Positions 47,153-60,100 of a stretch of DNA of 64,000 nt are shown piece after piece. The DNA is from Oxytricha trifallax (taxonomy: Eukaryota; Ciliophora; Spirotrichea; Sporadotrichida; Oxytrichidae). Where the stretch lies: assembly GCA_000711775.1 (NCBI GenBank), contig ARYC01016921.1, positions 1-64,000 on the forward strand, read 5' to 3'. The notes under the pieces were generated by a model, which saw only the letters and a list, made by a program, of their open reading frames with translations, was not told the DNA's origin and made no database searches. The position numbers and the translations under genes were made by a program. Every line of letters starts with the position of its first letter. Within the stretch, counting starts at the first letter, position 1.

Positions 47153-48501
47153 ATGGTAGACGCTAAACCAGTTGTTTTCTTTGTACTTGGGTAAGTTTAC
47201 ATATCATAAAAATTCCATCATACTATAACAATGAATTACAAACAATTTTCTAAAAAAAAGAGTGCCAATAAAACCTTTCACAATTAATAAGTGACTGATG
47301 TGGAAATGTGATGTTTGTGGACTAAAATTAATATTTTTAATGATTGATGATAAAAAGATGATGTTAATGATTGTTTTAATATAGAGGTCCAGGTTCAGGT
47401 AAAGGTACACAATGCGCCAAGATGGTTGAATAATATGGGTTCGCTCATTTATCAGCTGGAGATCTCCTTAGAGAAGAGGTAGGTATAAAGTGGATATATA
47501 GGTTGAAAATATAATATTGAGAAACATATTTTCACATTAATAACACAGTTTGTGGTTTATTTTTGAAAAAGATTTTTATTGGTTATTCTTTGATGATATC
47601 ATAAATTATTGTTTAAAAAATATGTTACAAAAACTAATCAAATAAGGAAATTTTAAATGGTAAAAATGAAACTTTTTCATTTGAACAATATCAATATGAC
47701 GCAATTTTAATCAATATTAAGAATTCATTAAGAAACAACGTTTGTCTTGACCTAATTTTGTTTTTTTTAGAGAGACTCAGGGAGTGAGACAGCTCAGTTG
47801 ATTAACCAAGTGATATTAAATGGGTGCATAGTACCCTCTCATATCACTTGCCAACTGCTCAAGAAGGGCATGGAAAAGAAGGGATGGGCTGAGAAGAGGT
47901 TCCTTATCGATGGTTTCCCAAGAAATCAAGACAACTATGATTCAATAAATATATAAGAAACTATTAATATCTAATTAAAGTCACATAAAGTTCATTCATA
48001 TCTATTAGTTCTAATGTTTTTATAGTTGATTTCTTATGTTAATTAATAAAATTATTTTTTAGTGATTGCTGGTCAAGAGTTATGAATGACTTGGTTGAAG
48101 TACCCTTCGTATTATTCATGGATGCTGATGAAGAGACCATGATTAACAGAATTATGGAGAGATCCAAGACCAGTGGTAGAAATGATGATAACATTACTGT
48201 ATTCCCAATATATATATTTTACAAATTATTATAATTGTGTCCCTCCCCCCTAAAACCCCTTACTTATAAGAAATACAGTTACTTTTATTGATTGATGATG
48301 AGATTTGATACATTCAGAAATGAAACAATGCCAATCGTTGACTTGTTCGCTAGTAAAGGCAAAATAATTAGAATCAACTCACTCAGAGGAATTGATGAGG
48401 TGTTCGAAGATGTCAAGCATGCTTTTGAGGCATAATTGTAAAAATATGGGGAATTATCAAAAATACTAGAAAGTTAACATGATTTAAATGCACTACAATG
48501 A
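47153..48501 (+). CDS. UMP-CMP kinase (adenylate kinase family)
   Basis: It reads [27 protein letters not shown] (P-loop split by the first intron), EQYGFAHLSAGDLLREE, GCIVPSHITCQLL, FLIDGFPRNQDNYD, LFMDADEETMINRIMERSKTSGRNDDN (lid), RFDTFRNETMPIVDLF, and a C-terminal extension with TAA codons read as Gln to TGA 48499-48501; about 210 residues. It phosphorylates UMP, CMP and dCMP using ATP (family knowledge); the pattern EQYGF-HLSAGDLLREE is typical of the UMP-CMP type rather than adenylate kinase. Introns 47191-47384 and 47479-47770 are much longer than others in the window, and two IESs follow. All nucleotide-binding motifs are intact. Confidence 0.92.
47938..48062. other. IES of UMP-CMP kinase gene, pointer TGATT
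   Basis: TGATT is repeated at 47938 and 48063. Excision of 125 bp joins PRNQDNYD to CWSRVMNDLVEV. Confidence 0.9.
48193..48297. other. IES of UMP-CMP kinase gene, pointer AT (right edge approximate)
   Basis: A segment of 102 or 105 bp with a TGA and a C-rich tract interrupts the lid region. AT-flanked removal joins GRNDDN to MRFDTFRNE. Two neighbouring AT positions are equivalent in frame. Confidence 0.7.
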
Positions 48502-48566
48502 AATATAATTAACATAAAGTTTTTATTAATCGTAAATTCTTATTTGTAATTTTGATTTTATTTATT

Positions 48567-48632
48567 CAGTTGATTAACCAATGCATCGTAGAAGGAAAGA
48601 TCGTCCCAGTTGAAATCACATGCCAAATATAT
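48567..48632 (+). pseudogene. Isolated fragment of a second UMP-CMP kinase
   Basis: QLINQCIVEGKIVPVEITCQ is encoded just downstream of the complete gene. It corresponds to QLINQVILNGCIVPSHITCQ at 47797-47856, sharing the first 15 bases exactly, but EGKIVPVEIT is closer to the usual family sequence than the local gene. No other part of a kinase is seen around it. It may be an orphan MDS of a paralogue assembled elsewhere, a remnant of a partial duplication, or an alternative segment. Confidence 0.75.
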
Positions 48633-49062
48633 AGTTGAATTAATAGAAATTAACTATGATGGCTGATTATTTAAGATTAAATTATGATAACATTGAATCA
48701 CTAAGAAAGAGATTAAATAGTCAATTCCTAATAGTTGTATTTATTACAAGGCAAAACACAAAGAATCAACAAAATTAGAGTATATTAATTTAGGCATACA
48801 TTTGAAGATGAAATGTGTAATATTGACAAATATTGCATGTAATTTAGGTTTTTTATGTTGAAAATCTTGGAAATAATTTATTCATGGATTAAATAAGCTT
48901 AATAAAGGTTCATAACATATTTATCAATCAATATACTGCAGAGGAGTCTCACTTTTACTCTCTATATCTTATTTTAAGGGATATTTACTTAGGATAGTTT
49001 AGTTCTTATATTTACAGTTTATTATCGGAGGAGGGTTTAGACTCTACTTTTATATGATCATA

Positions 49063-50146
49063 ATCATTATATTTGCTGATGGTTATCTCTATCAGTGCTT
49101 CCCTTAGTATCTCTAGCTGCATTAGACGAATTTCTCTCGCTATCAATCTATGTACCACTCCCCCCTGCACTATTAATTATAGCTTTCTAACTTACAACCT
49201 TCTCGAAGTTGTTCTATTAAGTCATCACAATATTTTATTGCTACTGGATTGAAATGCTGTTGGATGATGGTTATTCAACGTGATCTGGGAATAAATGCTG
49301 TCCGTTTTTTCTTCGCTCGAATATGTCTATAAGCATATCCATTCCCTCCCAGATCCCCTCACCTAGAATCGCTGAGCACCTGCTTGTAGCAACTTCTCTT
49401 TCCTAGCGAGCTCTGTCTAGATCAAATCTTGTATACAGTTCTTCGTTGCTTTTCGCTGCTTCAGTCAAATCATATCAATTTATATAAGAAATATAGTCAA
49501 TTGGTGGGTTTAATAATTTACTCTGGAATAAATGATAATTTATTAAAAAATATAAATCACTCTTGTTGTAGAGCATTAGGAATGGAATTGTTACCAAACT
49601 TTCATCCTTCTAAAGTCTCATAAATTCATCTTTTGCAAATAAGAGCTTTTCCTCATCTGTACTATCTATCACGAATACTACTGCATCTATTTTATCGAAA
49701 TAGTCTCATATTTTTATATTTATAATCAATAGTATAAATTTATATAATTTCATATAAGTTTTAGATATTTTTAAGATAATTTTTATATAACTTTTTATTA
49801 GAAATAGTGCTTCCACAGTTTAGTCGCCTAACCACCTACGTCCCAGAACGTCAAATTATATCGTTTATGAGTAAGTGTCTCTATATTCAACCCAATAGTG
49901 GGCACTGTAGTCTTAAATTGATTGTCTCTCATCTAAAATAATATTGATGTTTTACCAGCATTTAAACATACAATTATTTTAACTTTACCTTATAATATTA
50001 TAAGGAAAAATACAAATAAATTTATAATATTTTTTGTGATTGTCTAAGCCTAGTAAGAGTATTCTTTTGTCGTACATTTCATCATTAATTGCCTCGCCAT
50101 TTCTTCCTGTTTTTACTTTCTTCAAAAAACTCATATCGCAGCCCAT
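49063..50146 (-). CDS. ARF/ARL-family small GTPase with C-terminal extension, interrupted by 3 IESs
   Basis: The reverse strand reads MGCDMSFLKKVKTGRNGEAINDEMYDKRILLLGLDNAGKTSILFQ (G1 P-loop), TVPTIGLNIETL (G2 Thr), FWDVGGQATKLWKHYF (G3 WDVGGQ), VVFVIDSTDEEKLLFAKDEF, NKSDL (G4) and SRCSAILGEGIWEGMDML (G5 region), then an extra Gln/Asn/Ser-rich tail of about 65 residues ending at TGA (49063-49065). Gly2 with Cys3 fits N-myristoylation and possible palmitoylation, as in membrane-acting ARF/ARL proteins. After IES removal about 270 codons remain; the usual length is about 180, the excess being the tail. The exact ARL class is not assigned. All nucleotide-binding motifs are complete only after DNA elimination. 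Confidence 0.92.
49467..49553. other. IES of ARL gene, pointer AAATCA, within the NKxD motif
   Basis: AAATCA is repeated at 49467 and 49554. Excision of 87 bp joins LMLYNKS to DLTEAAKSNEEL on the reverse strand. Confidence 0.92.
49697..49800. other. IES of ARL gene, pointer GAAATAGT
   Basis: The 8-bp pointer GAAATAGT is at 49697 and 49801. Excision of 104 bp joins TKLWKHYF to DKIDAVVFVIDS. Confidence 0.94.
49960..50038. other. IES of ARL gene, pointer ATT, within the P-loop
   Basis: ATT at 49960 and 50039. Excision of 79 bp joins ILLLGLDN to AGKTSILFQ. Confidence 0.9.
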
Positions 50147-50776
50147 TTTTCTCTAATTTCTTATTATTTCTATAGTTTTCTTTGTTTTTCTTGTGATTGG
50201 TAAGTTTGATTGTTTGTAGTTTGCTTAAATATTGAAATTTATTGCTATTCTTAGTGGTTTTATAGTGATTTATTGTTATGAACTAGGAAGTTAATGTTAT
50301 TGTGAATATTAGGAGCAGAATCGATTCTTAAACCCTTTTATTTTATTATTATAATTTATAATTCTAAAATGTATAAATATATATAATAATTTATAAATAA
50401 TAATAAAAATCTCTTAATTAAAAAAAAACAGGGAGAAAATCATTTAGAGAAAATTCTATAGTTTCATAAGAACAATTAAAATACAATAAATAAATAGAAA
50501 AATGAGAGCAAGTAGGAATGTTTTACTATAATCTAGAGAAAATTTCTTTAGTTAATATTAGAATAATAACAATATTAATGCAAGTCCGTAATCATAGAAT
50601 CAATAAGTAAGGAGAACCGGAACTTTTTCAAGAAATAAACCCCATATATAATAAGTTATTATAGTCAATTAATTTGGATATAAGTAAAATTAATGAAAAC
50701 TTGTAGATAATATAATTCTTTATTGGCATCATAATATATCTTAGTCAATATCTATTAATCAAATCAAATTAATTGT
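50147..50776. other. Divergent intergenic region
   Basis: 630 bp between the ARL gene (-) and the coiled-coil gene (+), so it should hold both promoters. AT-rich; no specific motif can be supported. Confidence 0.5.
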
Positions 50777-53700
50777 ATGAGTTTTAATCAAAATGCAAAT
50801 CATAATACTTCAAATTCAATACTTTACAGAGAAATTGCTAGTAGAGAAATTCAAAAACGATCTCCTCGATTGTGTAAGTTGAACAAACATTAAATTTATT
50901 CATGAATTAAGAAAAATAATAGTCTACATTAATTTCCAAGATATTCATTTTTTACTCAACTAATTTTTAAAAAATAGATTCATAAGTTAACATACAATCC
51001 CCAGGTACAGGTATAGACCTAACTCAAAATAGAGAAAGCAAAGATTTCAACACATACTCAGAAGTGCAAAGTATGCTGAAGGGTTTATTCTAGAATCTCA
51101 ATGAAGCAGATCAAGCTTACAACTAATAAAATTAGAATAATAACTTCTCAAATGATTTTGGGTTTGATAACGCTATTGATCTCAGAGTAAGTAATTTTCA
51201 GAAATGGTTATTATAAAATGAAATAAATTCCCCTATTTCTCAAGAATATTCTATGATTAAACGTATAACTATATAGACTGATTTCAACTCAGAATTTATC
51301 AATCCACTGCATGAAGATGCCATGTCTGTGGCTGGTGGACAAAATCATCACTCTAACAATCTATATGGGGGTGGGGCCATAAATGTAACTGATCTCAGAA
51401 AGTCCCAAACATAAAATAATGTTGCCAATAAACATTAATAAAAATCTCCTGAATCTCGCATTCAAAATATCTCAAGGATTTCTTTGTAATCATTAGCTTA
51501 TGTATAAATAAATTTATAATAGAAATTTGTGATAGATTTATAGTATAAAAACCCCAAATCCCAAAACCCCATTAATATTTTTGAAGCTAACAATTAATAT
51601 GAAAACAGTAACAGCAATAACTATCAATAATAAAACTAACAATAGAACAATTTACACAGTATTTAACCATCATAAAATTACAGTCAGATTGAGATAAATA
51701 CCATGATTAATCCAGAATTCAGACAGCAAATTGATGATAGAGATGCTAATATTTAACTCCTCAAAGACACCAATGAAGAATTTACAAAACATGTATGAAA
51801 GATTATATATATTATAATGTATTAGAATTGACAAATTAACTGGCTTTGTTATCTCAACGGCTGGATGATTTAATGCTAAAAGTGAAGTAAAAACAGCTTT
51901 AAGACGATAAAAACCTTTAAAAACTCTAAGATTGTGGGCATCACGCACAGATAGAGCGACTACAAAACCAAATACAGCAGAGGGAAGATGAAACTAAAAA
52001 AGTGAGAGATAGGATGCAGGGTCAGTTGAAAGTGAAAGAGAGAGAAATAAATAACACTCTGGATAAGATATAGATGAGTAAGAAAGAGCTGGTTCAGAAT
52101 TAGAAGAAGCAGCAAATGACAGAATCAGAGAGAGTAGTGGACTTAGAACAGAAAATCATTGGCATAGAGCTCAAGAACAAAGATCTGAATAAAGAAATCA
52201 AGTAATTGAAGAAGATGCAGCATGATCAGGGGAATGAGCTGGTTGGACTCTAGAACACAGATGAGTACCCAGAGAAGATCCGCAGCTTAATGGAGGAAGT
52301 GAGGTGGGCCAAGGATAAACAAATAGAGCTACAGGAGAAAATTAGCAATGAGGAGAAACTAGTGAAGAGACAGAAGGAACATCTGCTGAATCTGGAGGAC
52401 TCCAAGAAGGAACTGGATATGAAATACAGGAGATAAGTCATGAAACTAGGGGTGGCCAGTGATAACCCAGATCAGCAGTTTGATTACAAAGACATTGATC
52501 AGGTGCAACTACTGAATAAGATCATTGCACTGGAGGAGCAACTACAGGCTAGAAACAAAGAAAACAAACTATTTACTATGAAAATGAAGGAGCTTACTTA
52601 TATGGGTTAGTAGAATAAACAAGGTCTCAAGAACATGCCAAAAATGAAGATATAGAATAATACTATAACTGTACATAATTTTACTATTTACATATAGAAC
52701 ATGCCATAGATATTGAAAGCATCTCCTAGAAGATAAGCTAAATCAGCCACTCGCAATTATAAATCAAGTCATTCCAATCATAGATCAAATACTATTAATG
52801 CAGGTTCAATTGCAAATCATTTATTATTAAATATTATTATTATATATTATTAAAATTATAATTAAATCACCAGAAGCCATTTAGCTTATAGAATTAGACA
52901 ATAGATGAGACAACTCAAGCATTACATAAGAAAAAAGAACTCGCTGAGTAATACTCATTTTTATTAGGAAAACTATAATTCAAAATAAAATATATTAAAT
53001 TTCTATATACATTAATTTATAAATTTGTATATTTATATAATATGTTTTTAATTATAGACAGGTCACGATCTAATCTGAGAACAGACAGATCAAGAAGTGG
53101 AGGTCCTCTGAAGAAATAAATGCCAAAAGTGAGGAAATAATTTGATTCATCAATTGAATATGGTAATAATAGGGGAAATTTGTTGCTTCCCAAGGTTAAC
53201 TTGAAGAATAACGGGGTGGCTACTAGTAGGAATATTTTAACTTAAATATAAAATTTATTATATTAATAATTTAAAAATATCACAATAATAAAATATAATA
53301 ATATACAAAGCGGAAAGAGAAGTGTGATTGGATCAGGTTTAAATCAATATTACAGTCAATAAAACAATGAATAAACACCTAAAATAAATATAATAGCTGC
53401 ACCAGATAGTAGAAATAATAATAGTTTCTCATAATTAACTACTCCTTTTAAGTCTTCATCGAAAGCCAGTAGCATTCACATATAAATATATTTAATTACA
53501 ATTAATTATTTTAATTCTTATTAATTTATTTATGATGATTAAAAACGGAATGATAGGAAATATGAGTAGAGAGCAGAGTGAATCAAGAAAATCACTCAAA
53601 AAAGTAGAATTTGCTGATAATCAATCAAACGGATTAAACGATAGATCATTCGATGAATCTTTTCTTAATAATTCTTCATTAAATAAATCACCTGATAGAA

Positions 53701-54188
53701 ATAATTCATATATAAATATTTTAATAATATTATTTACAGTCAAATTGATATATTAAATTAATATTCTAAATATTTAATTTATATAATAATTCATCACAAT
53801 TGATGAGTAAATTGAAATCCCTGAACGATCTATAAGATCAAAATATATCATTAAATAATAATAATAATGGATTGAAGAACTTTGGCACTAATAGAAGCAT
53901 CCGTAGAGTTAAAGATTTTGCATAAGAAAACAGTAACAATAATATAGATTTAAAATAATTAATAATATTTATATATGTAATTATGAATAAAAATATCACA
54001 AATTTAATGTTAATTTATTTAAAAAATATTATAAAAATATAGATAATGCTCTAAATAGTATAGTTAACAATAAATCAAGTGGAGGACTATCAGAATTTAA
54101 AATAAATATTGGAAATAATAATAGCAGTGGGAGTAACACAGACGATTTGCTTTAGCAATTTAAAAATAATTTAACTTCACTTATATGA
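50777..54188 (+). CDS. Long coiled-coil protein with disordered Asn/Gln/Ser-rich ends
   Basis: It starts MSFNQNANHNTSNSILYREIASREIQKRSPR and passes through Asn/Gln-rich segments (GIDLTQNRESKDFNTYSEVQSMLKGLF; TDFNSEFINPLHEDAMSVAGG). A GC-richer, uninterrupted coiled coil lies at about 51965-52680 (KKVRDRMQGQLKVKEREINN, KIRSLMEEVRWAKDKQIEL, VQLLNKIIALEEQLQARN) with clear heptads. The C-terminal third is Ser/Asn-rich (SRSNLRTDRSRSGG, MSREQSESRKSLKKVEFADN) and ends at TGA 54186-54188. Such proteins are common in basal bodies and cortical cytoskeleton of ciliates; function here is inference. Several AT-rich interruptions in the first and last thirds are IESs or introns I did not resolve. Confidence 0.75.
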
Positions 54189-57100
54189 TAAAATAGTACA
54201 TTAGTTATCAAATTAGGAGATGGATTTTATCTTTTCTTTATATAAAAATAACAAATTAAATTTTTAAGAAATATTAATTACTAATAAAGAAAAGATTTTT
54301 TTTATTTGACATTATCTTAGGTTAAATAAAGTTATAATCAAATTAAAGTTATCACTATTTTTAATAAGTTAAATAACTATTTTTTATCCTGATTATGAAA
54401 ATAAATTCAAATTAATTGTTTTATATCTTCTAAAAAGTAATAATTTTGAATATTTTAATGAGTTAATTTTTTTAAAGAGAAATATTCCCCCGAAAATTAA
54501 TAAGTTTTTAATTTTGTATTTTTAATTTTCAATTTCTACTTTATAAACAAATTATAATTTTCAATCGTAAAAACAGATGACTTTTTAATAAATTAGAATA
54601 GAAGTTAATTTGTAACTTAATAGATTAAGTTCTGTTATTCCATTGATGATTACAATAATAATTTAGTGTTTAATGCTTTTTAGCGATTTGATTATTTTAA
54701 TTCATTAATATTTTAGTTGCCAGTTAATTTATATTTAGTATTGGATTTTCACCCTCGATTTATAATTTTTTTATGTCCTCTATATTACTTTTATTTATTA
54801 GGGAATTTAATTCTAGAATTATTAATTAAAAATAAAGTAAATTAATTTTACAATATCCTTTATTTGAAATATTATTAATAATTAATTACTGTAGCAGTTT
54901 GTGGACCCGATTAAAGAATTAAATGTGACTTTTCTTTTATTAATAATCTTCTTTTTATTAAAATGAATCAAAGACTTTTGAATTTTCCCTTACTTTATAC
55001 ATATAACATAAGTCCTCTACTTCTAAACAGAGCTAAATTGTCTCTTATTATTGTTATTAAATTTACTATTCTATAGTTATATATTCACATTGAGATTATA
55101 TTCCATAATTACCTGTTTTTTAGGGTAAGTTTTTATATTATATTGATATTAAAAATAAAAGTTAAATTTAATTTTCTTTTGAAGTTATTAATTAATTTAC
55201 TCCATTAAAATATCTTAAATTTTAATAATTTTTTAATAATTTTAAATATAAAATTATAGTAATTCACTTTTTTTAAAATAGGAAATAAATCTTAATAATC
55301 CATGATACTCTCAAATGTTTATAACTTATCACCTTAAATATTAGTTTTAATAAATTTTTGCTTCTCTTCTTTTTTCATGCCCTCTAATTATTAATTGCAA
55401 TTAATTTTCATTTTTAGTTTTTAAATTTCACATTTTCCTTAATTTTCTATAGAACTTTAATGATTACTAAAAGCATGTCTGGATGTCAACAAAATTTTCC
55501 TATAATTATCTTATTATTCAATAACTTTATGGTTATACTTTATTTTAGTAATTTTAATTATTTTATCAAACTCCACTTTTATCCCCCAATAATATGTCAC
55601 TTTAGATTTAGTTTTCAATAATGGATTATAGTATAGACCTTTTAATTATTTATCTACTAAGGCAGTTTTAGTCATTAATTTTTATATCCTTCTAACTATT
55701 TTTCATTCTTAAAATCTTTAAATTTCTTTTTAAAGATAATTTTATGATCTTCATCCCCTTTTATAAAGATATACTTCCAAATTATTGACAATGAAAAATT
55801 TTAATTAATTACACCTTATTATATTAAACATATAAAATTATTTTCATATTAAATACAATATATAAACAATTTATTTGTGTATTGAAAAATAAAAACTTCT
55901 AAGATTTAAGAACTTAATCCTTCAATTCTTTCGTTCTTATCGATAATGTCCATTATTCTATTAACATATTTATTATCTCCTCTTTATTATAATAAAAATC
56001 AATGAATCATCATTGGTTTACCCTCAAGAAAATAAATAACTCTATCATTACAAATGTTATATTTTTAAAAAAACATATGTCCCCCTACTTAAAAATTTGC
56101 AATTTCAATTAAGCAATATTTATAAATTCGTCTCTCAGATTTTTTCTGTTCTTATTATTATAAAATTTAAATAACCAAAGAACCTTAAATACATCCTCAA
56201 ATTTTATTTTGTAATTTTATCAATAGAGTTTTTTTAATTAAGAAATTTGAACATTAAATTATGAGAAATTGAATAACCCCATATCATCTCATATTATTTT
56301 ATACCCTGCTCAATCATTAATTTAATGAATTATAAATTAGTAATTGATTTTAAAATACTTTTTTTTTATTATTTAATGTATAGATTCATTAACAAATTTT
56401 ATTATTTAATTTTTAAAAAATGTACAATCAATATAAAGTCTTAAAATATTTCTTATAGATTTACAAAACTTTATAATTCTTTCATTAAATTCGTAATTAA
56501 ATATTTGATAGATAAGATTAAGTACACTATATATAATTTAATAGATTATTTTATTATTATAGCAAAGTCACTCTTCAGATTAATGTTGAAATTAAAAACA
56601 AATAAATTAATTTCTCATTAATTTAAATGTTTTTATTTGAAATGAGTGACTTAAATATAATACCATTTAATTTAGATATTAGTAATATATAAATATTTTT
56701 TTAATCAGACCCAATCACTTAAAACTCTCTTATCTTTATTGGATAATCGAAATATAAACCCATTTAAAATTTCATCTTGTTGGAAGTTCCTTTATATAAA
56801 TAACTTAATAATCCCTATTTTTTTGTTATTTCAATTTATATTATTATTTAAATTTAGAATTTCACAGTATTTTGAAATTTAAAGAATAACTTTATTTTGA
56901 GTAAACAATTAATTAAGCTATGAGATTTTTACCCTATGGATTCAAAGCAACAGAACCATTTAAAGATCAATTTTTATAAAGAATGTGATATTGAATAAAA
57001 CATTTAAAAAATAAAATAATACTCAAATTATATTTGTAGATTTCAAGTTTAATAAGGGAATTTTTTTAATAATTATATAATATTTATTTAATTATTTAAG

Positions 57101-60100
57101 GGATTTTAAAGGTAATTTTAATTAAACATTTTGAATACTTATTAAATTTTATAATATTATTCCATAAATGAAGTTTAAAAATCTGTACCATCTATTAACT
57201 CAATTATATTATTTAAATTAATAATAATTATATAATCTGTTAATAATTTTATATATATTTGAAATATTTTATTACAATTAAGGTTATGTTTTAGATCAAT
57301 AAATCCTTAAATCTACTACTAATTAATATCTTAGAAACAGTATTTAATGAGAAGCAATCTGTACTACCTTAATTTTATCAGAAGATTGTAAACTTTCCAG
57401 ATATTATAATAAGTAGCTATATATACCTTTATTTTATAGTAAAAATATGCTAAAATTATTTTAATTTTATATAAACCCAGAATAAATAAAGGCTATTAAA
57501 ACTATTTATAAATATTATTATAGAATATAAATTTACAATAGTTAATTTTGTTCAATGTTATTGTTCATTATCATCAAAACTGAGTTTATATATAAATTAA
57601 ACTTCAAATTTGCTTATTCAAGGTTTTTCATGCCTATTTTTGTTTAAAATGATTCTTGATGAAATGAACCCACTATGTAATTATATGTAAACCAATTAAA
57701 GTAAATATTATTTCTAAATTATATACATTAGATTAAATACATTTATTTATAATTCTATCTTTGATGATATATAAATCTTAATTTTTGAATCTTTTTAGAC
57801 CCTAGTAATATACTCAATTAAATTATCTTTTATTCTATCATGTGACATATCATTTACCATCAGTATTTGTAAGAAACATTAATTTTTGAAAGATTATTTT
57901 AAATTATCAATTAATAGTTTAAATTACTATAAAATATAGATATTCATATAAATTATTGTTCAAGTTATCTTAAACAAACCTCATATTTATTCATAATCTT
58001 AACAAAGTGGTTGTTCCCAAATCCTATTATATTTGTTGATCTATTATAGATGCTAAATTTTTAATATATGTATTCAATTAAAATTATTGTATAATAAAAA
58101 GATATATATTGTTAATTAAATTAGATTATTGTTAATTGTATATTCTTTTTTAGAAACAAAATAACCCTTTTTCAATTTTTCTTTTATTCACCTATAGTTA
58201 TTAATAATGAGTTTATTATTTATATTTTTAATTTATTATTATAATAATTTCATTTACTTATATGCTAAATTAAGCCAATTAAATGCTCATAAGTTATGAA
58301 ATAAATTAAATATTAAAATTAAATATCTCTATAAAGAGCATTTATAAATTACAAAACCTAACAATTAATCAATAAAAATTAAAATTTTAGCTGTTTTAAA
58401 TTACATTTTTTGGTATTACAAAATCAATTAAAATACTAAAGTGTGCTAATCAAATAACAATAAAAATTATTTTTATTAATAAATCCAACTTATTCGCATA
58501 AGTTAATATAAATTTAATATTGTTGTTAACATATTTAAGGAAGTAATTTATCTAATCTATTCTCGATTCGCAATCTTTATGATCTTATGTTATCTTCAAA
58601 AGTATGCATAATAAGTAAAAGAAATTGTGGAATAATTTAATTTGGCTTAATATACAGGATAAGGGTAGTATTTACATTCAAAATAAAGATAGAAGTACGA
58701 AAAAAGCACAATAATGGGAGTTTCACAGATATTTAATAAGAAAAAGTAATCGCTAAGAAAATGGAAACATTTAAATTCTGATAAGACTAGTAATAAACTT
58801 ATTTTATCATTAATCTTAGTTTAACAAAAACGTGCTCTGTCTCTGAGTTTTCATATTAAAGCATCTTAGAGTGTCTATCAACAAGAATAATATATTAATT
58901 TGCTAATCTTTGTTGAATTATACAATTTATATTAAATACTTGAATATTTTCAATTTTAATATTTCTTACTTCACTAAAAGATTGACTAATACTATTTACT
59001 AAAATGAATACCCATGATGATAGTGGAAAAATTCAAATTTATTTAAGTAGAAAAATTATTGATATGTTTATTTATATTAAGACTTATATTTTATAATCAA
59101 GCAATTATTAAAATAGAATTTCATGATCTATAAATATGAAAGAATGAATAAAAATAGTAATAATAGTTAATTAAATTAAAAATTAATAATACGAAATGAA
59201 TTCTTCCACTAATGTTTATATTATTTATTATTTTTTTATTTTAAATAAATCAATCATTTTTATTGTTAAAATAAAGAAGCATTTAAGTGACCCTTTATAT
59301 TGATTCTTTTCCCAGTATTTATAGCTTTTTAATTTTACTATTTCTTAACAATATATTTATAGTTTTATGCTTGATTTTATTTATACATGAAATAAAAATA
59401 ATAATACATAAGGTAACTTATAATGTAATATTAACTGGTCCCACTATCAATTGAGAAATGACTTTTTCACCTTTATATTATTTAGTTTATAAATTAAATA
59501 AAAATAATTTTTTAATTGTCTAATTCCCATATCTTACTTAAACCTGATTGTCTTATTATAAGTTATTTGCAGCTTTTTTGTTTTTGAAGTAGTGTTAAAA
59601 TCAAATTTCCCTTTAAATTTTATTTTTTTTATCTTTTGTTTTGTAAAGAGCTAGTATGTTAATTATTAAATAATTGAGATTTATTGATTTAACGTTATAT
59701 TCATAAAATAAGCTATAATTTTATTCATTTAAACAAAACTATAATTAAAATATCAATTAAGAATTTTAAAGTTTCAGAATTAAAAATTAAAAAGAATAAA
59801 CTTTTAAAATAATTCATTTTTAAAATATTAATAACTTTTATTATTATTATATCGTTTATAGTAGATTATTTCTTATTACGATTATTTTAAGAATCTTTTA
59901 TGTTCCCTTTCATTACAATTTATTTGAGATATTCTATCATTTATATTTTTAAGTTTTTATTTATTTATAAAATTCAATCTTTATCATGGCTGTTAATATA
60001 TTTCCAATATAGAGCTCAGATTTTTACCAACAATAATTTGATTTATTTTTAATTTTTACAATTTTAGATTTTTATATAGTTGAGGTTAACTTCTCGTTTC

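Noticed and set aside
51545-51575. ACCCCAAAT/CCCAAAACCCC stretch resembling a telomere repeat
   Set aside because: It reads in frame as KNPKSQNP within the coiled-coil gene, so it is more simply coding sequence than a telomere remnant.
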